The notes under the pieces were generated by a model. The model saw nothing but the letters and a program-made list of their open reading frames with translations. It did not search any database and was not told the origin of the DNA. A stretch of 22,116 bases of DNA from IMG/VR virus record IMGVR_UViG_3300021964_000609, positions 1 through 22,116 of that record. One strand, 5' to 3'. The translations under genes were made by a program, and so were the position numbers. Origin of the DNA: a virus. Positions 1-7,868 of the stretch are shown piece by piece. Positions within the stretch are counted from its first letter, which is position 1. Every line of letters starts with the position of its first letter.

Positions 1-2
1 AA

Positions 3-2951
3 TCTTACAGTGCTAATGAAAAGTTTATTGAAACTGAAACATTTACAGGTACCGGTAGAATAACTACATTTGATTTAAAATATCCTAGCACACTAGATAA
101 GAGCTCAATAACAGTTCTAGTCGATAGCGAACAAAAGTTTGCTAGTGATTATACAATTACTTTGTATACAAAACTTATAAATGGTATCACAGTACTAAAA
201 GGTAGATTAACTCTACTAACTGCAGCACCGGCAGACTCAGTAATCACAATTAAGTATGAAAAGAATGATGAAATTCTTGACAGTCTAAATAGAATTGACA
301 AATACTATAAGCCAACTGACGGAATGCTTGGTGTTGATAAAGAAGTTCCAGATAATGGTGGCGCAATAACCACTGACTATTCTCAATTAGTAACAGGTAT
401 TGATTACGGTGGCGTTATTGTACAAGGCGCAACATTTGATGTTGGCGCAGGCTGGGACGCTTTGCCTTGGTTTACTGAAGGTTGGGACACAGCAGAAAGT
501 AATACAAAAGATTTTTATATTGCGGCTGATGATAGCACACACGAGTTTGTGTTACCAGAAGTTCCAGAATCAGGCAAAGTTTATAATATCTATATCAGAA
601 GAAAAGGCGACTCTAATTCTACTAGATTAGATGATCCAAATTTTGGAACACCGCAACAAACGAATGATAATGCTATTATGCCAACATTTATTGGAGATGG
701 TAGCACAAATGTTATTACAATTCCAATACCAGACGAAGGAATTTATGTTAATGACGGTGATGTATTAATCTTCCGTCCAATTGACAGTGATGGCGCTATT
801 GATATTCAAACACCTGGCTATTTAGATGCTGAAGTAAGCGGCGGCACATTGCTTGGCGCAACGCCTTATTCGACAGCGACTGGAATAACACCAGAAGAAA
901 TTGTTATCGACGGTGAGAAGTTTATTAGTCCTGATCAAGTACCTGCTCCAGAAGAAAACATTCCAGGGCAAGTTCTTGAATCATTAAGTATTAAAGTATT
1001 CCATTCAGATAGATTTGGAGCACCTGCTGTACTTTCAAGAATTTATACAGGCGATAATACAACCGATAGATTTAGTATTGATCAACATATTTTAGAAAAT
1101 TCAAGTTTATTAGTGTATGTAAACAAGCAATTACAAGTTGATCAAGTTGATTATGTTATTGACTATCAGAATAACGAAGTTAGATTTATTAATGCTCCCG
1201 GAACTAGCGAAATAATTGAAATATTCTCACTAGGTGTAGGCGGTGTTGAATTACTTGATGTTAGAGAATTTGACGGTGACGGCAACACAAGATACTTCTT
1301 AACAGGAGCACCTTTTGTTGATACCGGAAGAGTATTTGCTACAATAAATGGAGTTCAAACAAAAGTTGGATTTATTAACAGTAATGGCGTAGTTAATGAA
1401 TCTAATAACACTTTAGTTGAGTTTGGTATTCCGCCTAGAGCAAATGACTTAATACAGATTGTAGTGTTGTCACAAGAAAGCGGGCAGTCAGAAAGTCTTG
1501 TGAGAATTAATCAAGAAAGAATATCACTAACACCTGGAACTTATGAGTATCCTATATCATTCTTTGATCAGTTAGGTAGCAGTGATACTTCAAATGTTAT
1601 TGTTGAATATAACGGGCTGTTGCTAAGATCTGTAGATAGTACATATAAAGTATATGACGGAAATACGATTATAAAAATTAACAGCGATCCTGTGCTATTA
1701 TCAGGTACAATCATTCCTACACAGATTAAAGTTTTTGTTAATAAAGAACCACTTAATAATGCGTTAGACTATGTATTTGATGGAGCAAATAATGAAGTTG
1801 AAATTATCAAAGATATTAATATAGGTGATGAAGTTTTAATTGAAAATTATTACAATAGTAATTACGAAATTACAGACGGTAAAGTTAAATTTTCACCGAT
1901 TTATCCAATTAATACTAATGACTATATTGATGTAATTTGGTTTACAAAATATACTGAAGTTGACATTATAAAAGATGTATATCAAGGAAATCAAAACAGT
2001 TATAAACTACAAAGAAGTGTTAGAGATATTTCAAATGTGTGGACCTATCTAAATGGTGTTAGATTAACACCGGGTACAGATTTTTATGTAGGCGGTGCTA
2101 ATAATGCTGTTTTCTTAAAAACCAGCACAGTTAAATCAGACATTATTGAAACAATTACATACAGTAATAAGATTTATAATACTCCTTTGAGTTATGAGAT
2201 TTATAGAGATGTATTAAATCAAAACAGGTATAGCAGATATCAGTTGATTAATACTGTACTAGAAGAAGATTTAAACTATTATGATACTGTTATTAAGGTT
2301 AATGACGCTTCTAAACTTCCAACACCGGCAATTGGACAACCAGGTATTGTAACAATTAACGGTGAGAAAATACAGTACCTAACTAAAAATGGCAACGAGT
2401 TACAAAATTTAAGACGTGGAGTGTATGGTACAAGTATTAGAACAATACACGAAGCAGGCAATGATGTTATTGATACTGGATTTACTGAAGAAGTTCCTTA
2501 CAAAGATGAACAAGAAAAGATAGATTTTGTGTCAGACGGTTCTAGTTTATTAGTAGGACCATTAGAGTTTGTTCCTGTAAAAGGAGGAGATTTTAATTTC
2601 ACAAACAGCGACATTCCAGACGGGTACGGAAGGTGTGACAACATTGAAGTATTTGTTGGAGGACGTAGATTACGTAAAGATTCGTTTAAATTATACAATG
2701 AAACACTAGCGGCTTACAGTCCAGACGGTGATGTCCAGTACGACGCTGAATTTAGCGTAGATGGAATAAATGAGTATGTAAGGTTAACTGATCCTGTATC
2801 ACCAGGAACACGTATTACGATTATTAGGAGAACAGGTAGAACTTGGTATGATAGAGGAAATACTACTGTTTCAGACGGTGTTTCACTTAGTGAAGCAACA
2901 ACAGCAGTAGCAAGATTCTTACAAAATAGTAGCACAGAACTACCCGAATAA
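3..2951 (+). CDS. Large repetitive virion structural protein, 5'-truncated by window edge
   Basis: The reading frame is open from position 3, so the gene starts before the window; a TTG at 162 is internal and not a convincing start. About 982 residues are visible. They contain a series of roughly 70-100 residue beta-rich units with the pattern GDGxTxxF, then VNG or LNG, then a DY or DF step and an IxF strand. Examples lie near 1039-1245, 1264-1480 and 1990-2170. A different module at about 2245-2480 carries DTVIKVNDASKLP, a VTINGEKIQY stretch and LRRGVYGT. The last 150 residues end in a GRCDNIEVFVGGRRLRKD stretch, then RTWYDRG and STELP. I recognise these modules from very large structural proteins of T4-like marine phages, where they probably form part of the tail or baseplate periphery. 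The exact virion location is not shown by the sequence. No catalytic motif is visible. The late-promoter-like element of the next gene overlaps its stop codon. Confidence 0.8.
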   Translation, partial: SYSANEKFIETETFTGTGRITTFDLKYPSTLDKSSITVLVDSEQKFASDYTITLYTKLINGITVLKGRLTLLTAAPADSVITIKYEKNDEILDSLNRIDKYYKPTDGMLGVDKEVPDNGGAITTDYSQLVTGIDYGGVIVQGATFDVGAGWDALPWFTEGWDTAESNTKDFYIAADDSTHEFVLPEVPESGKVYNIYIRRKGDSNSTRLDDPNFGTPQQTNDNAIMPTFIGDGSTNVITIPIPDEGIYVNDGDVLIFRPIDSDGAIDIQTPGYLDAEVSGGTLLGATPYSTATGITPEEIVIDGEKFISPDQVPAPEENIPGQVLESLSIKVFHSDRFGAPAVLSRIYTGDNTTDRFSIDQHILENSSLLVYVNKQLQVDQVDYVIDYQNNEVRFINAPGTSEIIEIFSLGVGGVELLDVREFDGDGNTRYFLTGAPFVDTGRVFATINGVQTKVGFINSNGVVNESNNTLVEFGIPPRANDLIQIVVLSQESGQSESLVRINQERISLTPGTYEYPISFFDQLGSSDTSNVIVEYNGLLLRSVDSTYKVYDGNTIIKINSDPVLLSGTIIPTQIKVFVNKEPLNNALDYVFDGANNEVEIIKDINIGDEVLIENYYNSNYEITDGKVKFSPIYPINTNDYIDVIWFTKYTEVDIIKDVYQGNQNSYKLQRSVRDISNVWTYLNGVRLTPGTDFYVGGANNAVFLKTSTVKSDIIETITYSNKIYNTPLSYEIYRDVLNQNRYSRYQLINTVLEEDLNYYDTVIKVNDASKLPTPAIGQPGIVTINGEKIQYLTKNGNELQNLRRGVYGTSIRTIHEAGNDVIDTGFTEEVPYKDEQEKIDFVSDGSSLLVGPLEFVPVKGGDFNFTNSDIPDGYGRCDNIEVFVGGRRLRKDSFKLYNETLAAYSPDGDVQYDAEFSVDGINEYVRLTDPVSPGTRITIIRRTGRTWYDRGNTTVSDGVSLSEATTAVARFLQNSSTELPE

Positions 2952-2954
2952 ATA
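2947..2954 (+). promoter_or_regulatory. Putative T4-type late promoter (AATAAATA)
   Basis: The octamer AATAAATA matches the NATAAATA form of the T4-like late promoter used by phage-encoded late sigma factors. It overlaps the TAA stop of the upstream large gene and lies 33 bases before the favoured start at 2987. That spacing fits initiation about ten bases downstream of the element. In AT-rich DNA such octamers can occur by chance. The main support is that near-identical elements lie at the same place, over a stop codon and ahead of a structural gene, at 12591 and 14419. Confidence 0.5.
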
Positions 2955-2986
2955 CAATGAGAGATAACAAACTCAAAGAGACGGAT

Positions 2987-3616
2987 ATGGCAGAAAACAC
3001 ACAAAATCAAACAGATAATAAAAAGCCCGACGAGACAGGCGGGTTTCATATTGAAGGGCATATTAAGATATTTGACCCTCAAACTAAAGAAGTTTACGTT
3101 GATAAGCGTAATGCTATACACTATGAGAACATTAGTGTTGCTATGGCACAGAGTTTATCAAATCAAGGAGTTGGATGGATTTCCGAAATGTCATTTGGCA
3201 ATGGCGGAACAGTAGTAGATCCTACAGGGCTTATTACATATCTTACTCCAAACACAAACGGAACGGATTCAAGTTTGTATAATCAAACATATACTAAGGT
3301 TGTTGATCAAAACTCTGCCACAAATACAGACAACACTAGAAACAAAATGGAAGTCCGTCATGTAACAGGAGCAACATACAGTGATATTGTTGTTTCGTGT
3401 TTGTTAGATTATGGTGAGCCAGAAGGACAAGAAGCATTTGACAATTCGGTTGATATGGATGGCGAATATGTTTTTGACGAACTTGGACTAAAGGCGTCTA
3501 CAGGAAAGTTATTAACACACGTTGTTTTCCACCCTGTACAAAAATCACTAAACAGATTAATCCAAATTGATTACACAGTTAGAGTACAGAGTCTAACTGG
3601 ATTTACTGAGGTATAA
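2987..3616 (+). CDS. Virion-associated protein (conserved, function unknown)
   Basis: The favoured ATG at 2987 gives 209 residues. An in-frame ATG at 2957 would add ten residues, but it has no purine-rich site and sits almost on top of the putative late promoter. The ATG at 2987 follows AAAGAGACGGA. The protein starts with a polar, low-complexity stretch rich in N, Q and D. It continues with a folded domain containing the segments GGFHIEGHIKIFDPQT, YENISVAMAQSL and ISEMSFGNGGTVVDPTG, and ends in a beta-rich part (HVVFHPVQKSLNRLIQIDYTV). I recall similar proteins beside tail and baseplate genes in T4-like marine phages, where they are usually called virion structural protein. There is no signal peptide, membrane segment or enzyme motif. 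It lies 3 bases before the first fibre gene, so the two are probably translated together. Confidence 0.7.
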   Translation: MAENTQNQTDNKKPDETGGFHIEGHIKIFDPQTKEVYVDKRNAIHYENISVAMAQSLSNQGVGWISEMSFGNGGTVVDPTGLITYLTPNTNGTDSSLYNQTYTKVVDQNSATNTDNTRNKMEVRHVTGATYSDIVVSCLLDYGEPEGQEAFDNSVDMDGEYVFDELGLKASTGKLLTHVVFHPVQKSLNRLIQIDYTVRVQSLTGFTEV

Positions 3617-3618
3617 CA

Positions 3619-5814
3619 ATGTCGTACAAAGTTTATTTTACAGATGATACACTACATCCAGAGCCGTTAGAGATATTTGATAATACCTCAAACGTTGACA
3701 CTAGTGTTACTATTCCAGGTCGTAATCAAACTGGTTACGGAAAAATTATTGCTGAAAACTTTTTACACTTACTAGAAAACTTTGCTAGTGATGTAGCACC
3801 TAGCGACTCACAAGCAGTTACTGGACAGTTATGGTTTAATAGTGTTGAAAATAAACTTTTTGTATTTGATGGTATTAGTTGGAAAACAACTTCTAATATT
3901 AGAACAGGTGTTGATGAACCACAAGGCGCAGCCATTGGCGACCTTTGGGTAAACACTTCAACACAGCAACTTTATTTGTGGTCAGGCGTTACTTGGGTAT
4001 TAGTAGGACCACAGTTTAGTGAAGGTACTAAATCAGGACCGCTAGTTGAAAATTTATTTGATATTGACAATATCTCTAGAACAGTTATTATATTTTATTC
4101 ACAAGATGTTCCAGTTACAATTATTTCAAAAGACAGCTTTATTCCTAAAGTTGTTATTCAAGGATTTAACAGTATTGAAGCTGGTATTAATATTACAGCT
4201 AGAACTGATATTTCGGAAGAGCAAGTATTTCCAAAATTAATTGGAACTGCTTCGGCGGCAGACGGCCTAGTCGTTGCTGGTGTTACAATTCCGTCAACAA
4301 GTTTTATTAGAACTGATGTTATTGGTACAATACAGAAACAACTTAATGTAAGAGATGATGCCGGCCTATTTATTGGTACTAACGGTAACATGAACGTACG
4401 AGTACAAAATGCTAACGCAGTGGTTTATAATAGTACACCTGGTGCTAGTATTGATCTACAATCAAGTAGAACAGGATCGTTTGGTGTTCCATCTACAGTA
4501 TTAAGAGTTATTGAAACAAAAGTAGGTATTAATAATCTTAATCCAAGTGAAACATTAGACATTGTTGGTACTGTGAAAGCAACTGGTGATTTAATTGTAA
4601 CATCAGAAACTCAAAGTACAAATTTACAAAACGGTAGTATTAGAACCGAAGGTGGACTAAGTGTAAGTAAAAATGTAAACATTGGCGGCGACTTAAAAAT
4701 GTCAGCAGGCTCGCTGATTACTAAGTCAATTAGACCGTTAACAAGTTCTGAAACTATTGGTGAAGCAAATAACAAGTATAGTACTATCTATGCTAACAAG
4801 ATTATTGCTAATACAGTTGAAGGTACGCTAAGTGGTGACATTGATGGTAACTCCAACTCAGCAACATCGTTAAAATCAGCAACCAATTTTAAATTAGAAG
4901 GCGATGTGTCTTCTAACGTTATATCATTTAATGGTACAGGCAACCTTAATAAAACTTTCCAAACTGAACTAACATCGGACATTATTTCAAATAAACCAAG
5001 TGCGGGTAGTGTTAGTTTAAATGACGAAATTATTTTTTACAGTAGAACAGCAGGCTTAAGAAAAGCAACTAGAGAAGTTTTCTTAGGTGATGCTAGTGTT
5101 CCAATTGGTACCGTAGTTCCGTTTGCTGGTCCAGGCACATCTGTGCCCGATGGATATCTTCTATGTGATGGAACAGAATACGAACAGTATAGATATAGAG
5201 AACTTTATGATGTAATTGGCGACACTTACAACGATATTCCAGGTAAGGGAAGTTTACAATCAACAATTGATAGTACTATCCAACCATCATTTAGAGTTCC
5301 AGATATGAGAGGACGTTTTCCATTAGGTAAACAGAATATGAATAGCGGACAAAAAATTCCGCATCCTACTGGACAATATGATGCTATTCAAGATCTAGCA
5401 ACAGCTAGAGTTGACCAGGCCGAAGCAAGTTTGCTTGGTGCTTATAGCGGCGATGATGCGTATGTTATTGAACAGTATAACGTTCCAGATCATGATCATG
5501 ATATGAAAGGACGTACAACTACTAACACAGTTAGTGGTGCTCAGTTTTATGCGATAAATGAAACGTCAACAGCACCTAATGATTTTGCTCCTACAACACA
5601 GATTGGTGGTACAGGTATAGCAAATACAAGAAGACCGGTTGGTACAGTTACAAACGGTGGACAGAAAATGGCGTCAAGTGGTTTGGTAAGAATCGCTAAT
5701 GAAAACAAACGTACACCTGGGCAAGCAGATTCACTTGTTGGAAGACCATTTGGTGTAATGAATCCATATCTTACATTAAACTATATTATTAGAAGTGGAC
5801 TACCAAGGGTATAA
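3619..5814 (+). CDS. Fibre-like protein A with tail collar domain
   Basis: 731 residues; ATG preceded by GAGGT. It is the first of five paralogues. The shared N-terminal module covers residues 1-135: TGYGKIIAENFLHLLENFAS, then two W-containing units, GQLWFNSVENKLFVFDG and GDLWVNTSTQQLYLWSG, ending in LVGPQ. A second shared module follows with a GTASAADGLVVAG stretch and FIRTD near residues 215-240. A third lies near 376-410 with NKYSTIYANKI and GTLSGDIDG. Only this paralogue ends in a phage tail collar domain (residues about 495-570: GTVVPFAGPG, PDGYLLCDGTEY, FRVPDMRGRFPLGK). An H-D-H-D motif follows at 625-628, reminiscent of the metal-binding histidines in the T4 short tail fibre gp12 tip. 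That suggests a trimeric receptor-binding fibre at the baseplate. The family role is known; the receptor is not. It is longer than the other four and has the most divergent N-terminus (MSYKVYFTDDT). Confidence 0.85.
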   Translation: MSYKVYFTDDTLHPEPLEIFDNTSNVDTSVTIPGRNQTGYGKIIAENFLHLLENFASDVAPSDSQAVTGQLWFNSVENKLFVFDGISWKTTSNIRTGVDEPQGAAIGDLWVNTSTQQLYLWSGVTWVLVGPQFSEGTKSGPLVENLFDIDNISRTVIIFYSQDVPVTIISKDSFIPKVVIQGFNSIEAGINITARTDISEEQVFPKLIGTASAADGLVVAGVTIPSTSFIRTDVIGTIQKQLNVRDDAGLFIGTNGNMNVRVQNANAVVYNSTPGASIDLQSSRTGSFGVPSTVLRVIETKVGINNLNPSETLDIVGTVKATGDLIVTSETQSTNLQNGSIRTEGGLSVSKNVNIGGDLKMSAGSLITKSIRPLTSSETIGEANNKYSTIYANKIIANTVEGTLSGDIDGNSNSATSLKSATNFKLEGDVSSNVISFNGTGNLNKTFQTELTSDIISNKPSAGSVSLNDEIIFYSRTAGLRKATREVFLGDASVPIGTVVPFAGPGTSVPDGYLLCDGTEYEQYRYRELYDVIGDTYNDIPGKGSLQSTIDSTIQPSFRVPDMRGRFPLGKQNMNSGQKIPHPTGQYDAIQDLATARVDQAEASLLGAYSGDDAYVIEQYNVPDHDHDMKGRTTTNTVSGAQFYAINETSTAPNDFAPTTQIGGTGIANTRRPVGTVTNGGQKMASSGLVRIANENKRTPGQADSLVGRPFGVMNPYLTLNYIIRSGLPRV

Positions 5815-5829
5815 CGGAGCAAAGTATAA

Positions 5830-7836
5830 ATGGCATATACAATTAATAGAACAGATGGAACAGCAATAGCAACAGTCGCAGACGGTCAAATAGATCAAGC
5901 ATCGACAGACATAACACTGGTTGGTAAAAACTTCAGCGGTTATGGAGAGTACATCAACGAGAATCTTGTTAAAATGCTTGAACACTTTGCTGGTGATGCG
6001 CAACCAACTGCTCCACTAACTGGGCAACTTTGGTTTGATATTACAGAAGCAAGGATTAAAGTTTATTCAGGAACAGAATGGAAAGCAGTTGGAACATCGG
6101 CGTTAGCATCAGAAAGACCATTAGATATTAGCTCTGGTGATTTTTGGTTTAACATTGTAACGAGACAATTATACTTCTTTGATGGTACTGCTGATTACTT
6201 AATTGGCCCGGATTATAAAATTTCACAAGGTGTAAGTGGTATACTAGTTGAAGAAATTGAAGATTCAAACGGAACTAACAGAACAATTACTACTGTTTAT
6301 GTTGGAGGCGATAGAGTAGGCTTTTACAGTAAACAAGAATTTTCACCAAGAATTGCTATTCCTAACTTTGATCAATCATCAGTTAAGATTGGTTATAATC
6401 CTATTAAGCAAACTCACAAATTTTTAGGCGTTGCTACCAACGCTGAAGCACTAGGTGGACTTAGTGCTGATGTTTTTGCTAAAAAGAATCAGTCAAATGT
6501 GTTTACAGAAGTACTAACAATTCAAAATGCCAGCGGGTTGAGATTTGGCGAGGCAACTAATGGACAACTTGGTTCAGAAGGTGGCGGCGATATATTTGTA
6601 CTAAACACTACTAACAATCAAAAGATAAGCATAAGAGGCAGAAAAGCCGGTGCTAATCTTGACTTTGTTGTAGCAACACCTACTGATCCAGACGAATCAG
6701 GAAAAGACACACTTAAAATATTAAAAGACTATCCTAGTAGTTTAACAGTTATTGGCGGTGACTTACAAGTCAACGGAAACTTTGTTGTATCAGGATCTGT
6801 CTTAGAAGTTCAATCAACTAATGTACAAGTTGAAGACAAACTAATTGAATTAGCAGTTCCGAGCGCAGGATCACCAACTGATATTTTAGCAGACGGTGGC
6901 GGTATTGCTCTTAAAGGTAATACTGATCATACAATAATATGGGACAACGCTACAGATAGTTGGAACTTTTCAGAAAATATTAATATTCCAGCACTAAAAG
7001 GTTTACAAATTGCCGGAGCAAACGTATTATTTGACACCGGCGCAGGCATTGAACTAGCGGCGGCAGTGACCAGTGCTCCTGGACTAACATCATTTGGTAA
7101 TCAGGTTGAAATTACTGCTGATAACATTACTCTTAATGATAACATTATTTCTAATAACGGTGTAAGTGCTCCATATTCAAATGGTGACCCAGCACATCCA
7201 GCAAATTTAAAAATTGAACCTAGAGGAAATGTAGAACTAGTAGGTGCTACACCACCTAAAATTACTGGATTAGGAACAACTAACCAAACTAATATTGTAC
7301 AAACAGCTGAAGCATATGACAATTTAAGTGTTACTGAGCGTTCAGAAGCGACAACTAAAACGTATGTTACAAATTATGTAAGAACAAGAAGCATTCCGTT
7401 TAACATGAACATTACTGGTTATTATCCAAACGAAAATGACCCGATGACAGCAAGTGAAATTGCTACAGAGTTATTAAGAATGTGTCCTCCATCAGAATAT
7501 GAAGCTGGAACAAAGATGCGAATTAGTACATTTAGACAAATTTTAAGTAACATTGATTCAGTATCACCAACATTAACTACTACTACACTTTATGATGTTG
7601 TAGGTAGCGAAACACCTAGTGGTCCAACAGGAACATATGGCGTTATTAGAGAAGTTGATGCCGACAGCATTGGTACTAAAGCACCTCCTAGGATTTATAC
7701 AATTAGAGGTATTACTACATACGAGCTAAACGTAACAAAAAATGCTTGGGTAGTCAGCGCCGGCGGAGCTCTAGTTGAAGATCAAACTAATCCAACAGAC
7801 CCATTAACAGGGCTAGTAAACTTTATAAGGCCATAA
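5830..7836 (+). CDS. Fibre-like protein B (tail fibre paralogue)
   Basis: 668 residues; ATG with GGAG ten bases upstream, in a leader (TAACGGAGCAAAG) nearly identical to that of paralogue D. The N-terminal module (residues 1-130) reads MAYTINRTDGT, then VGKNFSGYGEYINENLVKML, GQLWFD, GDFWFN and LIGPDY. The middle has an EALGGLSADVF segment. Around residues 315-385 there is a module known from marine fibres: DLQVNGNFVVSGS, VQVEDKLIEL, GGGIALKG and IIWDNATDSWNF. A TKTYVTNYV segment at about 510 precedes the C-terminal tip, as in many trimeric fibres. The tip (518-668, starting RSIPFNMNITGYY) resembles that of paralogue D: SEYEAGTKMRISTFRQ aligns with SNFEVGARAHVASTRQ. There is no collar domain. 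It is likely a virion fibre or adhesin subunit, with receptor unknown. Confidence 0.8.
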   Translation: MAYTINRTDGTAIATVADGQIDQASTDITLVGKNFSGYGEYINENLVKMLEHFAGDAQPTAPLTGQLWFDITEARIKVYSGTEWKAVGTSALASERPLDISSGDFWFNIVTRQLYFFDGTADYLIGPDYKISQGVSGILVEEIEDSNGTNRTITTVYVGGDRVGFYSKQEFSPRIAIPNFDQSSVKIGYNPIKQTHKFLGVATNAEALGGLSADVFAKKNQSNVFTEVLTIQNASGLRFGEATNGQLGSEGGGDIFVLNTTNNQKISIRGRKAGANLDFVVATPTDPDESGKDTLKILKDYPSSLTVIGGDLQVNGNFVVSGSVLEVQSTNVQVEDKLIELAVPSAGSPTDILADGGGIALKGNTDHTIIWDNATDSWNFSENINIPALKGLQIAGANVLFDTGAGIELAAAVTSAPGLTSFGNQVEITADNITLNDNIISNNGVSAPYSNGDPAHPANLKIEPRGNVELVGATPPKITGLGTTNQTNIVQTAEAYDNLSVTERSEATTKTYVTNYVRTRSIPFNMNITGYYPNENDPMTASEIATELLRMCPPSEYEAGTKMRISTFRQILSNIDSVSPTLTTTTLYDVVGSETPSGPTGTYGVIREVDADSIGTKAPPRIYTIRGITTYELNVTKNAWVVSAGGALVEDQTNPTDPLTGLVNFIRP

Positions 7837-7839
7837 TAC

Positions 7840-7847
7840 GGTAAATA
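7840..7847 (+). promoter_or_regulatory. Weak late-promoter-like element (GGTAAATA)
   Basis: One mismatch from NATAAATA. It lies in the 32-base gap between fibre genes B and C, 21 bases before the C start, a spacing close to that at 12591 and 14419. A TATAAT hexamer at 7851-7856 is an alternative sigma-70-type minus-10, but no convincing minus-35 is visible. It could easily be a chance match in AT-rich DNA. Confidence 0.25.
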
Positions 7848-7868
7848 TGATATAATGGAAGAAAAAAC

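Noticed and set aside
162-164. TTG as the start of the large virion gene
   Set aside because: The frame continues upstream to position 3 with another beta-repeat unit (TFTGTGRITTFDL), so the TTG is internal.
2957-2986. Upstream ATG for the second virion gene
   Set aside because: No purine-rich site, and it lies 2 bases after the putative late promoter, where the transcript would not contain it. The ATG at 2987 is better.
2714-3121. Minus-strand open frame of 135 residues with hydrophobic stretches
   Set aside because: It crosses the junction of two supported plus-strand genes. The hydrophobic look comes from reading AT-rich coding DNA backwards.
5825-5832. TATAAATG resembling a late promoter at the start of fibre B
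   Set aside because: It includes the start codon itself, so a transcript begun there would lack the GGAG site; a chance match.
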